Assembly: GCF_021173675.1 (NCBI RefSeq)
Contig: NZ_JAIHON010000026.1
Span: 28,255-92,254 of the forward strand
Reading direction: 5' to 3'
Length of the DNA stretch: 64,000 nucleotides
Source of the DNA: Streptomyces lincolnensis
GTDB lineage: Bacteria > Actinomycetota > Actinomycetes > Streptomycetales > Streptomycetaceae
The notes under the pieces are model-generated. The model did not search any database. It was not told the origin of the DNA and saw only the letters and a program-made list of their open reading frames with translations. Of this stretch, positions 52,132 through 60,484 are shown one piece after another (within the stretch, counting starts at the first letter, position 1; each line of letters begins with the position of its first letter). Both the position numbers and the translations under genes were made by a program.

Positions 52132-53556
52132 GTGTTTTCTTCGTTCTCCGCGCTGTCGGCGCGCGGGCGAGGGGCAGGCCGCCTCGTCGCCTCGACGGTG
52201 GTGTCCGGGCTCGTCGCCGTCGGCGTGCTGGCCGCGGCCGGCCCCGCGTCGGCGGCCCCCGCGACCGCCGACGGGACGACACAGACCCAGGGCGGGGCGA
52301 CCGCCACCATAGGGGGCCTGAAGACATACGGCGACGCCGTGATACACGACGCGACCGGCGATCTGACGGTGTCGGCGGGGCTGTTCGAGATGTCCGTCGA
52401 GGGCGGTGGCACCCTCCAGACGTACTGCGTGGACCTGCGCAACCCCACGCAGCGGGACGCCAAGTACCACGAGACCTCGTGGAGCGGCACCTCCCTCGGC
52501 GCCAACAAGGACGCGGGAAAGATCCGTTGGATCCTCCAGAACTCCTACCCGCAGGTCAACGACCTCGCCGCGCTCGCCGCCAGGGCGAGGGTGTCCGGGG
52601 GCCTCACCGAGCAGGACGCGGCGGCCGGCACCCAGGTGGCCATCTGGCGCTACTCGGACGGCGCGGTCGTGGACGCCGTCGACCCGCAGGCCGAGCAGCT
52701 CGCGGACTACCTGGAGAAGAGCGCCCGCAAGCTGGCCGAGCCCGCCGCCTCCCTGGCCCTCGACCCCCCGGCGGTCTCCGGCCGCCCCGGCGGACTGCTC
52801 GGCCCGGTGACCGTGCACACCAACGCGGCCGGTGTGACGGTGACCCCGCCGGCGGACGCCGCGACGACCGGGGTACGCGTCCTCGACAAGGCCGGCAAGG
52901 TCGTCACCTCCGCGATCAACGGCAGCCAGCTGTTCTTCGACGTGCCCGAGGACGCGGCGGCCGGCTCGGCCGACCTGACCGTCCAGGCCTCGACGACGGT
53001 TCCCGTGGGCCGCGCCTTCGCCTCGGAGGGCCGCAGCCAGACACAGATCCTGGCCGGCTCCAGCGAGTCGACCGTCTCGGCGACCGCGAGCGCGACCTGG
53101 GCGGAGCAGGGCGCGATACCGGCACTGTCCGCGGTCAGGAACTGCGCCGAGGGCGGCCTCGACATCACCGCGGTCAACGAGGGTGACGAGGAGTTCGGCT
53201 TCCCGCTGCTGGGGGCCGAGTACACCATCGCGGCGGGCGAGACCCGGACGGTGACGATCCCGCTTCAGGAGGACCAGGCGTACGACTTCGCCGTCGTGCT
53301 GCCCGGCGGCGCCGAACAGCGGTTCAGCGGTGTCCTCGACTGCCGTACGCAGGGCAGCGCGGGCGGTGCCTCGACCCAGACGCAGACGCTCGGCGAGCCG
53401 AACCCGGCGACGATGAGCGACACCACCTCGGACGTGAACCTCGCCGAGACCGGCAGCTCCGGCGCGACGCCGGTCATCGGGGGTGTCGCCATCGGGCTGG
53501 TGCTGATCGGTGGGGCGGCGCTGATCCTCGTTCGGAAGCGGCAGACGCAGGACTGA
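52132..53556 (+). CDS. TQXA-domain thioester surface protein with LAETG sorting signal
   Basis: The 474-residue wall-anchored protein has a signal peptide (to about residue 42). Its N-terminal thioester domain has TYCVD (Cys99) and GTQVAIW (Gln168), which are predicted to form an internal Cys-Gln thioester for covalent capture of a target. Two beta-sandwich regions follow, then the sortase signal LAETG (about 441), a membrane helix and VRKRQTQD. GTG 52132 follows AAGGGGAA. LAXTG is the substrate motif of Streptomyces class E sortases. The biological target is unknown. Confidence 0.9.
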   Translation: MFSSFSALSARGRGAGRLVASTVVSGLVAVGVLAAAGPASAAPATADGTTQTQGGATATIGGLKTYGDAVIHDATGDLTVSAGLFEMSVEGGGTLQTYCVDLRNPTQRDAKYHETSWSGTSLGANKDAGKIRWILQNSYPQVNDLAALAARARVSGGLTEQDAAAGTQVAIWRYSDGAVVDAVDPQAEQLADYLEKSARKLAEPAASLALDPPAVSGRPGGLLGPVTVHTNAAGVTVTPPADAATTGVRVLDKAGKVVTSAINGSQLFFDVPEDAAAGSADLTVQASTTVPVGRAFASEGRSQTQILAGSSESTVSATASATWAEQGAIPALSAVRNCAEGGLDITAVNEGDEEFGFPLLGAEYTIAAGETRTVTIPLQEDQAYDFAVVLPGGAEQRFSGVLDCRTQGSAGGASTQTQTLGEPNPATMSDTTSDVNLAETGSSGATPVIGGVAIGLVLIGGAALILVRKRQTQD

Positions 53557-53605
53557 GCCGCCCACGCGCGCCCGGACGGCCGGTGGTCGGCCGCCGGGCC
53601 GGCGG

Positions 53606-54049
53606 TCACTGGGCGGTGCCGGTCAACAGCCAGCGTCGTACGGGGACTTCGAGGAGCACGCGGCCGCCGTCCGGCCGGTACGGGACGGAGACGTCCCAGC
53701 CGTCGTACTTCGCGGCGAAGGCGGCCTTGATCGCCTCGGGGAACGGGTCGCGGTGCGGGACGGCGTCTCCCTCGGCCACCACGGGGAAGCGGCCGTCCTC
53801 CAGGGTGAGGGACACCCGCGGGAACCTCTCGATGTTGCGGACCTTGACCGAGTTGCCGTCCGTGCCGATCCACCACGTGTGGTCCCGGAAGACGAACCAG
53901 ACGGGCGTCACATGGGGAGACCCGTCCGGGCGGACGGTGCACAGCCACGCGTTCCACTCCTCGGCGAGGCGGTCGCGAAGGGGCGGCGTGGCCGGAGACG
54001 GCGGATCGGACGGGGATGCCAGGTCGGGCGGGGACACGGGATCGGTCAT
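53606..54049 (-). CDS. Pyridoxamine 5'-phosphate oxidase-like split-barrel protein
   Basis: The 147-residue protein is a flavin- or F420-binding split barrel: LCTVRPDGSPHVTPVWFVFRDHTWWIGTDGNSVKVRNI is the cofactor-binding part, and RFPRVSLTLEDGRFPVVAEGDAV continues the fold. Enzymes of this group reduce or oxidise small substrates with F420 or FMN; which cofactor applies here is not certain. ATG 54049 lies in a divergent arrangement with the cold-shock-like gene, 71 bases away. Confidence 0.82.
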   Translation of the reverse strand: MTDPVSPPDLASPSDPPSPATPPLRDRLAEEWNAWLCTVRPDGSPHVTPVWFVFRDHTWWIGTDGNSVKVRNIERFPRVSLTLEDGRFPVVAEGDAVPHRDPFPEAIKAAFAAKYDGWDVSVPYRPDGGRVLLEVPVRRWLLTGTAQ

Positions 54050-54120
54050 GGGCCCATCCCACCCGGCTCCTCACGGAAAAGCCATAAGGCCTCTGAGGGG
54101 CGGGACCCTAGGGTTCGTCC

Positions 54121-54336
54121 ATGGTGACTGCGACCGTGCGTGAGTGGCACGACGAGGAGGGCTGGGGTGTGCTCGACTGCCCGGAGACCCCGGGCGGCTG
54201 CTGGGGCCACTTCTCCCACATCCAGGCGGACGGCTTCCGTTCGCTCGCCCCCGGGCAGCGGGTGGACCTCGACTGGGAGGCGCCGGGCTTCCGGCAGGAC
54301 GGTTACGACTACCGCGCGGTGAGCATCGTGCCGTAG
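54121..54336 (+). CDS. Cold-shock-domain-like small protein
   Basis: The 71-residue protein has the CSD plan: TATVREWHDEEGWGVLDC in place of RNP-1, CWGHFSHIQADGF in place of RNP-2, then GQRVDLDWE and AVSIVP. The aromatic residues of RNP-1 are changed (GWGVLD) compared with CspA (GFGFI), so nucleic acid binding may be altered. ATG 54121 is the only sensible start. It stands alone between divergent and codirectional neighbours. Confidence 0.83.
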   Translation: MVTATVREWHDEEGWGVLDCPETPGGCWGHFSHIQADGFRSLAPGQRVDLDWEAPGFRQDGYDYRAVSIVP

Positions 54337-54505
54337 AGGGTTGCGGCGCATGGCGTGACCCGTGATGCTCGCGGTGTCGTGGCTCCCGGCGGACCGACCA
54401 TCCGCCGCCGTAGGGAACCGCGGCGCCCGGTCACGCATCACTCCGGGCGGAGGCAGTCGCAGCCGCCTCATAGAATCCTGGCGATCACATCGGGGGAGAG
54501 CCGGC

Positions 54506-55297
54506 ATGGAAACGATCATCGTCCAGCCGCCCGGGCCGTCACGGTCGGACGCCGTCGGCGCGGGCAGGCCCCAACTGCTGCACATGGGACCGGGCGACGT
54601 GGCCGACTTCGGTCGCGGACTGCCCGGCGGAGGAGTCTCCATCGTCCTGCCCGACCCCGGGATCTCCCGGCGCGCGGGTCGGCTGGAGGCGGCCGAGGAC
54701 TACTGGCGCCTGTCCAACTTCAGTCAGGACGCGGCGTACGTGGTCGAGAACCTGGAAGGCGCCGGCGAGTACCTCACCGTCGCGCCGGGGCGGCTCGGGG
54801 CGCCGGTGCCCTTCGAGTTCTCCCGGGTCGTGCTGCCCGCGCTGAGCGGGACCGCCGAGTTCAAGGTGTTCGCCCCGCAACACGCCTACCTGGACGAGCG
54901 GTCCGCGCCCGGTGCCGGTGAGCAGACCGTGCACCCCTACGCGCTCGACGCGACGGCCAAGTACTTCCTGGTGCTGGTGGCGCTGTGCGAGCCGCGGCTG
55001 CGCGACCCCTCGGACAGCGCGCTGCCGGGCGTCGGGGACATCGTGGAGCGACTGCGCCCGCTGGAGAGCTGCCGGGACCTGACCCGCTCCGCCGTGAACT
55101 ACCACATCGACTACCTGGCCTGTACGAAGCTGCGCCTGGACCTGGGCGACGAGCCCGGCACGGAGGGCGGCGGCCGCACCGGTGCCAAGCGCGCCGGGCT
55201 GGCCTCCTTCGCCCTGCGCTTCGGCCTGGTGCGGGAGGAGCATCTCGCCCTGCTGCCGACCCGCAGACGGCCCCTCGCCCAGGAGATCCGCGCATGA
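54506..55297 (+). CDS. FHA-like and winged-helix-like partner protein of the kinase
   Basis: The 263-residue protein shows an FHA-like segment (about residues 45-130): SRRAGRLEAAEDYWRLSNFS and VENLEGAGEYLTVAPGRLGAPVPFEF. A helical C-terminal part follows (TAKYFLVLVALCEPRLRD and SRDLTRSAVNYHIDYLACTKLRL with changes), which looks like a winged-helix DNA-binding or protein-binding unit. ATG 54506 follows GGGGGAGAG. Its stop overlaps the kinase start, so it is likely a phospho-dependent partner or substrate of that kinase. The family assignment is by pattern only. Confidence 0.7.
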   Translation: METIIVQPPGPSRSDAVGAGRPQLLHMGPGDVADFGRGLPGGGVSIVLPDPGISRRAGRLEAAEDYWRLSNFSQDAAYVVENLEGAGEYLTVAPGRLGAPVPFEFSRVVLPALSGTAEFKVFAPQHAYLDERSAPGAGEQTVHPYALDATAKYFLVLVALCEPRLRDPSDSALPGVGDIVERLRPLESCRDLTRSAVNYHIDYLACTKLRLDLGDEPGTEGGGRTGAKRAGLASFALRFGLVREEHLALLPTRRRPLAQEIRA

Positions 55298-56838
55298 CCC
55301 GGCCCGGCGCCGAGGAGGACGCCCTCGCGACGCCACGCCTGCCGTCGGGCTTCCGCGTCGGGGACTGGGAGCTCGGCGCGGTCATCGGCTCGGGCGGCTG
55401 GGGGACCGTGTACGAGGCCCGCGCGGTCGCGGACGGCACCACGGTGGCGGTGAAGGTGCTGCCGGCCGGCACCCTGGCACCCGGCCAGCGTGCCGCGCTG
55501 GGCGAACTGGTCGCGCGCGAGGTGCGGTTCAGTACCGAGGCGGACCACCCCCACCTCGTCCGGACCCACGCCGTGTGCACCGTCGACGCGCCGGACCTGC
55601 CCGCCCTGGACGGAGCGATCGCGCTGGTCATGGACCGCGCCGAGGCCAGTCTGCGCCAGGTGCTGGACGCCGCCGCCACCGGGCGCCCGGTCCCCGACGC
55701 GGTGCGGATCCTGCGCGGTGTCGCCGTCGGGCTGGCCCACATGCACGAGGCCGGCTGGGTCCACGGCGACCTCAAACCCGCCAACGTCCTGCTGGGCGCG
55801 GACGGTGAGGTCTGGCTCGCCGACTTCGGTCTCGCCACCGAACTCGACGGCACCCACGCCCACGTACCGCCGATCGGCACGCTCGACCATCTGCCGCCCG
55901 AGTGGTGGTCGCAGCGCACCGGAGCGGACGGGGCGGTGGTGCGTCCCACCGCCGACATCTGGGCCTTCGGCGTCCTCGCCCACCAGGTGCTCAGCGGCGG
56001 CCTCCACCCGTTCCCCGGCGCCACCGCCCGTGCCCGCTCGCTCGCCGCCCAGGCCTACGCCCGGGGCACCGCGCCGCTGCGTCTCGACGCCGGACTGGAC
56101 GACGGCTGGCGCCGGCTCGTCGCGGACTGTCTGGCACCGGACCACGCGGGCCGCCTCCGCCACACCGCCGCGAGCCTCGCGGCCCGGGTCGCGGCACTCG
56201 CCGGTACTCCCCGCCGGCGCCGGCTGCTGCCGTTCGCCGCGACGGCACTGGTCGCGGTGACGGCCGCCGCCGTCGCCGGGGCCGCGCTGCTCGGGGGCGC
56301 CGCCGACGACGACCACGACGAGGACCCGAAGCGCGAGACGGCCGCCGTCGTCAGCGACACGCCCAGTCCGCTCGCAGGGGAGATCCCGGAGAACTCCGAC
56401 GTACCGAAGGCGCTGCGTCCGATCATCGTGAGTGCCGCCCGGCGCTGCACCGACGCGGAGATCACGCCCGCCCTGCTCGCCGCCATGATCAAGACGGAGA
56501 GCGGCTTCGACGCGACCGCGGCCCGCCCGGGGGACGAGGAGTTCGGCATCGCCATGTGGACGCCGTCGGTCTTCCGGGCCTGGGCGGTGGACGGTGACGG
56601 CGACGGCGACAAGGACCACTGGTCGCCGGCGGACGCGATCCACACGATGAGTCTGTACGTGTGCTGGCTCGACCAACAGTTCAAACAGGCCAAGATGCCC
56701 GCCGCCGACCTCCCCGCGCTGATCGCGGCCGGCTACCGCACGAGCGACCGCACGGTCATCGACGAGGGCGGCGTGCCCGAGCGGGTGCGGCCGCATGTCG
56801 ACGAGGTGCTCCGCCACCTCGCCGCGTACCAGCGGTGA
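55294..56838 (+). CDS. Membrane Ser/Thr protein kinase with extracytoplasmic lytic-transglycosylase domain
   Basis: The protein has 514 residues. Residues 20-290 form a Hanks-type kinase: glycine loop GSGGWGTVYEA, lysine in VAVKVLPAG, catalytic loop HGDLKPANVLL (HGD instead of HRD), DFGLA and PEWW. A membrane helix lies near 308-328. After an acidic linker, residues 370-514 resemble a soluble lytic transglycosylase-type domain with catalytic Glu in IKTESGFDATA and the FGIAMWTPSVF and MSLYVCWL motifs. This joins an external peptidoglycan-active or -binding domain to an internal kinase. ATG 55294 overlaps the upstream stop. Confidence 0.87.
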   Translation: MTRPGAEEDALATPRLPSGFRVGDWELGAVIGSGGWGTVYEARAVADGTTVAVKVLPAGTLAPGQRAALGELVAREVRFSTEADHPHLVRTHAVCTVDAPDLPALDGAIALVMDRAEASLRQVLDAAATGRPVPDAVRILRGVAVGLAHMHEAGWVHGDLKPANVLLGADGEVWLADFGLATELDGTHAHVPPIGTLDHLPPEWWSQRTGADGAVVRPTADIWAFGVLAHQVLSGGLHPFPGATARARSLAAQAYARGTAPLRLDAGLDDGWRRLVADCLAPDHAGRLRHTAASLAARVAALAGTPRRRRLLPFAATALVAVTAAAVAGAALLGGAADDDHDEDPKRETAAVVSDTPSPLAGEIPENSDVPKALRPIIVSAARRCTDAEITPALLAAMIKTESGFDATAARPGDEEFGIAMWTPSVFRAWAVDGDGDGDKDHWSPADAIHTMSLYVCWLDQQFKQAKMPAADLPALIAAGYRTSDRTVIDEGGVPERVRPHVDEVLRHLAAYQR

Positions 56839-56890
56839 CGTGGCGGAGCCCGCCGCTCGGCGGTCCACGCCGTTCAGCGGTCCACGCCGC

Positions 56891-58075
56891 TCAGCAGTCC
56901 TTCACGTCCGGCATCTTGTTGTCGGGCGAGCTGATGTAGATGTTGGTGATCCAGCCGCCGTACTGGGGCAGATAGGCCCACCAGTCGTTGGTGTACGGCG
57001 GCACCGAGACCTGCTGCCCCCGCTTCTGGCAGCCCACCAGCACCTCGACACCCGCCGGGAGCTTGGTCATCGGATCGCCCTCGGTGTTCGGGTTCCGGCG
57101 GACGTTCACATGGTCGCTCCAGGTGCCGTACCACCACCCCGCGGGCCGGGCCGCGCCAGGGACGTTCAGGGAACGGGTCAGCCGGCCGATGTCCGTGTAC
57201 GCCTTGCCGTACGACGTGCCGGCCTGGTGCAGGGTGTACACGGCCACGATGTTCCGGTCGCCGGCACCCACGGTCCCCGTGCTGTGCAGCGCGGGGAGGG
57301 ACAGGTTCACGTCGGCGGCCGTGGCAGGGAGCACGGCGGGGGCCGTCGTACGCGAGGTGGCTGAAGCGGTGGCGGTGGGCGTCCCGCCCGCCGGGGTGCA
57401 CGTGCCCGCCTCGAACGCGGTTCCCCCCGACCAGCCCTGCTTCACCGCCCACGGCTTCTGGAACGCCCCCGCGATGCCGAAGTGCTGGTCGAAGCTGTCC
57501 GACGCGCAGCGCGTGGACTGGCGCAGGTTGCCCATGATGAAGTCGCGCACCGGGGCGGGCGCCGTGTCCAGCAGATAGCGGTAGATCTTCACGGTGTCGC
57601 GGGCGGAGATCGCGCTGTAGCCCCAGAAACCCTCGTAGCCGGTGGGCGGCGGTGTGGTGTCCTGCAGGTTGAGACGGTCCGCGCGCGCCATCCGGGTGAC
57701 GATCGCCGGGCCGCCGTTGTCCGACCAGTAGGTGTTGGCCGGTCCGTCCTTGCTGCTGCGCAGCATCGGCTCCAGCCAGGCCCGGTCGCCGGGCGGCACG
57801 ACGTAGTCGGGGCCCCGGTTCCACAGGTAGTCCAGCGCCATCAGCAGTTTGACGATGGAGGCCGACCGGAACTTGGTGCTCGTGTTGAGCTCTTCGGTGA
57901 ACACGCCGGCCTGCCGGTCGAAGACGGCGACCCCGGCGGTGACGCCGGCCGGCACCTGCACGGACGCGGCGGCGGCCGCCGCGGGCCGCGCGGACGGGGT
58001 GTCGGCGACGGCGGACCCGGCCGCGCCGCAGACCAGGAGCAGCGAGGCGACGGTGGCGACAAGTCGGCGCCTCAC
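56891..58075 (-). CDS. Secreted serine hydrolase of beta-lactamase fold with C-terminal SH3-like region
   Basis: The 394-residue protein has a signal peptide (MRRRLVATVASLLLVCGAAGSAVA). A class A beta-lactamase-like catalytic part carries Ser73-Ile-Val-Lys76 and an SDN triad at 118-120 (YWSDNGGP), with KQGWSGG where KTG would be expected. A Thr/Ala linker follows, then a C-terminal region reading WSDHVNVRRNPN...VEVLVGCQKRGQQVSVPPYTND, like a bacterial SH3 domain. It may bind or cut peptidoglycan precursors rather than antibiotics. GTG 58075 follows GGGAGGGG. It is convergent to the kinase gene, with a 17-base tandem repeat (GCGGTCCACGCCG) in between. Confidence 0.82.
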   Translation of the reverse strand: MRRRLVATVASLLLVCGAAGSAVADTPSARPAAAAAASVQVPAGVTAGVAVFDRQAGVFTEELNTSTKFRSASIVKLLMALDYLWNRGPDYVVPPGDRAWLEPMLRSSKDGPANTYWSDNGGPAIVTRMARADRLNLQDTTPPPTGYEGFWGYSAISARDTVKIYRYLLDTAPAPVRDFIMGNLRQSTRCASDSFDQHFGIAGAFQKPWAVKQGWSGGTAFEAGTCTPAGGTPTATASATSRTTAPAVLPATAADVNLSLPALHSTGTVGAGDRNIVAVYTLHQAGTSYGKAYTDIGRLTRSLNVPGAARPAGWWYGTWSDHVNVRRNPNTEGDPMTKLPAGVEVLVGCQKRGQQVSVPPYTNDWWAYLPQYGGWITNIYISSPDNKMPDVKDC

Positions 58076-58445
58076 GTGCGCCCCTCCCCGAGGGGCGGCG
58101 AGACGCGGAGGAGTCTGCGCATGATCGTTCCTTTCGCGGTGAGCGTGCGGAGCGAGGACGAAGACTCGAACCCTAGGCAGCGGACGCCCCCAGCGGTCCC
58201 TGACGAATGTCAGGGTGACGGCCGGCCGACCCCGGCCCCATCGACTGCGCGCACACCCGACCCAGCACCCACGCGACCGGCGGACCCCCAGCTCACAGCC
58301 GCCCGACCATATGGGTTACCACCCGAGGGTGGACCTCAGGCAAGATGGGGTGTTTCTGCCGCCTTCAAGGCGCCAAACAGCCCTTGACCAGCGGTGGAAT
58401 CACCGGACAGGGGCTGTCGTGGGGCCGTGGGCCGTCTGTGGGCCG
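58076..58445. other. 370-base junction between host genes and integrative element
   Basis: There is no convincing gene here. A perfect hairpin CCCTGAC-GAAT-GTCAGGG (58198-58215) could be a terminator. The GC content dips toward 58300-58400 (CATATGGGTTACC). The left end of the integrated element should be in this stretch, next to the integrase 3' end, but no tRNA or tRNA fragment could be recognised as attachment site. Confidence 0.5.
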
Positions 58446-59702
58446 TCACGCTGCTGCCGGGAGCTCCCGCACCGGGCTAACGCGCTGGAACACGGACGAG
58501 ACTGCCGCCCGCGCCTTCTCGTCACTGCTCGGCATCAGGTGCGTGTAGATCCGCAGCGTGAATCCGGGGTCGGAGTGTCCCAGATACGTACTCAGGGCCT
58601 TGATGCTTCCCCCAGCTTCCAGAACGACCGAGGCGTAGAAGTGTCTCAGCGCGTGCATGCCGTCATCCGGAGCGGCGGCGTAGCGCTGGCCAGGCTCCTT
58701 GGGCGGGATGACGCCAGCGCGGGACAGAGCGAGTTTCCACACGAAGTCATCGAAGTAGCTGCGCCTGATAGCGTTTCCCACGCCGTTGGTAAAGACGAGC
58801 TTCAGTGTGACCGGCGTCCCGTCCGGCGTCTTCCAGGGCAGTGTGACTGCCACGGGCGGGAACTGTGCCATGTGCTCACGCAATCCTGCTGCAACCACCG
58901 GGCTGAGCGGCGTGTCCCGCAACTTGCCACGCTTCGGCGGGGCGAAGACCAGCTTGCCGCCCACCCGCTTGACCTGTTGGCGCACGTGCACCCAACCCGT
59001 ATCGAAGTCGAGGTTGTCCACGGCGAGCCCGAGGATCTCCCCCTGCCGGAGTCCGCAGCCCGCGCCGACGTCTACGGTGGCCGCGTACCGAGCGGGCAGT
59101 CCCTCGCGCACGCTCAGCACGCGTTCCTTGGTCCACGGCACGACTAGCCGGTCCTCGGGAATCGGGGGCTTGACGGACTGTGCGTGACAGGGGTTCGACT
59201 TGATCACACCATCGTCCACCGCAGCGTTGAACACCGACGACACCGAGTCGTAGATCGCCCGGCGGTACGTACCGTTAGGCACTGCTGAGTTGAGACGGTT
59301 CAACCACGTACGCATGTGCTCAGGCTTGAATGACCCCATCGGGCGCGCCCCCAGATGAGGGATCGCGTGCAGGCGAATCCGCCTGTCCACGACTTCCTGA
59401 CTCACCGGGTCCGTCGTCAGACCGCCCAACCACTTTTCGGCGTACTCACGAAACGTGATCTTCCCGGCTTTCGGATCGATGTACTGACCAGCGTCCATGT
59501 CCGCTTCGATCCGCGTCAGCCACTTCTCGGCGAGACGCTTCTGTCCGTCGGGGTAGCTCTTGGACTTCTCGGTGCCGTCGGGGCCGATGTAGCGGGCGCG
59601 GTAGCGCAGGCCGATGCCGTGGCGGTCGGTCTTGACGCGGACGGTCTTGCCGGCGGCGTTGGTCTCGGTCTTGAACCAGCGGTCTTGGATGTGGCCAGCC
59701 AT
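58446..59702 (-). CDS. Tyrosine-type site-specific integrase
   Basis: The 418-residue recombinase integrates and excises the element. The N-terminal part contains an AP2-like arm-binding region (GLRYRARYIGPDGTEKSKSYPDG), followed by a SAM-like core-binding domain (FREYAEKWLGGL). The catalytic domain has the first Arg in GAGCGLRQGEILGL (about residue 213), HALRHFYASVV (about 347), LGHSDPGFTLRIYTHL and the nucleophilic Tyr near 386. ATG 59702 follows GGAAGGGA; upstream in-frame codons overlap the hairpin before it. It is the gene nearest the element's left end, as usual for AICEs. Confidence 0.93.
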   Translation of the reverse strand: MAGHIQDRWFKTETNAAGKTVRVKTDRHGIGLRYRARYIGPDGTEKSKSYPDGQKRLAEKWLTRIEADMDAGQYIDPKAGKITFREYAEKWLGGLTTDPVSQEVVDRRIRLHAIPHLGARPMGSFKPEHMRTWLNRLNSAVPNGTYRRAIYDSVSSVFNAAVDDGVIKSNPCHAQSVKPPIPEDRLVVPWTKERVLSVREGLPARYAATVDVGAGCGLRQGEILGLAVDNLDFDTGWVHVRQQVKRVGGKLVFAPPKRGKLRDTPLSPVVAAGLREHMAQFPPVAVTLPWKTPDGTPVTLKLVFTNGVGNAIRRSYFDDFVWKLALSRAGVIPPKEPGQRYAAAPDDGMHALRHFYASVVLEAGGSIKALSTYLGHSDPGFTLRIYTHLMPSSDEKARAAVSSVFQRVSPVRELPAAA

Positions 59703-59732
59703 GTGGGGCGTTGTCCCTTCCGAGCATGGGAC

Positions 59733-59759
59733 GGGGAGGGCCACGGTGCGGCCCTCCCC
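59733..59759 (-). terminator. 10-bp hairpin between excisionase and integrase genes
   Basis: GGGGAGGGCC (59733-59742) and GGCCCTCCCC (59750-59759) are exact complements. It lies in the 86 bases after the excisionase stop and before the integrase start and may reduce read-through, setting the ratio of the two proteins. Confidence 0.5.
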
Positions 59760-59788
59760 GGGAGTTAGGTGGTGCGGGGGCGGCAGTC

Positions 59789-60028
59789 TCAGGCGGCGTC
59801 TTCGAGGCCGGTGCGTTCGGCCTCCCATGCCTGTACGGCGGCGGGGTTGAAGCGGAGGTAGCGGCCGACGCGGAAGCCAGCCGGTCCGATGCGCTTGCGG
59901 CGCCACTGGTAGACGGTTTCGACGCTGGGGAGGCTGAACAGGGTGACCAGGTCTTCGGGGGTGAGGTAGCGGTCCGGGAGTCCGCCGCGCAGGAGGGCGC
60001 GCGGGTCGGTCGGCTCTTCGGTGGCCAT
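59789..60028 (-). CDS. Excisionase / helix-turn-helix protein (Xis-like)
   Basis: The 79-residue protein has a MerR/AlpA-like winged helix: DRYLTPEDLVTLFSLPSVETVYQWRRKRIGPAGFRVGRYLRFNPAAVQAWE. Such proteins direct the integrase toward excision. ATG 60028 has GGAG nine bases upstream. A longer reading (to 60118) enters the iteron region and is not supported. It is the second gene of the element and is likely co-transcribed with the integrase. Confidence 0.88.
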   Translation of the reverse strand: MATEEPTDPRALLRGGLPDRYLTPEDLVTLFSLPSVETVYQWRRKRIGPAGFRVGRYLRFNPAAVQAWEAERTGLEDAA

Positions 60029-60093
60029 GACTGGTGACTCCTCATGTCCGGGATGGGGTGGGGGGCCTGCGTGTGTCCGAGGTGCGGATTTCT

Positions 60094-60300
60094 GCGTCAC
60101 CCGCGTCACCTGCGTCATTCACGCCTCTGACCTGCGGCTTTCGGGTGACGCAGGGTTGGGAGGGTGTGTCACCGGTGACGCAGACCTGCGTCACCGGGTG
60201 ACGCGGGTGACGCGGGGTGACGCAGGAATGGGGCGTCTGCGTCACCGCTGTTTGGGCAGGTCACGCGCCGTTTGCGGGGTGTGGGTGACGCAGGTGACGC
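60094..60300. repeat. GTGACGC iteron array, possible replication origin or repressor site
   Basis: Eleven exact copies of GTGACGC or its complement GCGTCAC start at 60094, 60103, 60145, 60175, 60188, 60198, 60207, 60217, 60239, 60285 and 60294, with a GCGTCAT variant at 60112. Several are spaced 9-10 bases apart, one helical turn. The left copies are inverted relative to most of the right ones. It fills most of the 456-base gap between xis and the replication genes. Such phased repeats are typical of initiator-protein binding sites. No other gene is supported in the gap; 60301-60484 shows nothing clear. Confidence 0.8.
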
Positions 60301-60484
60301 AGCGTCTTCCCTCTTAGGACGAAGAGGGGGTGGTGTCTGTTTGTGGTGCGCGGCTCAGCGCGTGAAGAAGGAGCCGCTTCGCGGCGCGTCCATCGCAGGG
60401 CGGCGTTGCCGCCGAACAGCAAGAAGAGCACGCCTGGCGCCGGGTGCTCTTCTTGCTTGTGCGGGCAGGCGCGGTGACGGGCAG

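Noticed and set aside
58150..58185. GACTCGAACCCT resembling the T-arm of a minus-strand tRNA, as an attachment site
   Set aside because: The flanking bases do not form a T stem or acceptor stem, so it is not a tRNA or clear fragment.
60029..60300. CRISPR interpretation of the GTGACGC repeats
   Set aside because: The unit is only seven bases, occurs in both orientations and has irregular short spacing; iterons fit better.
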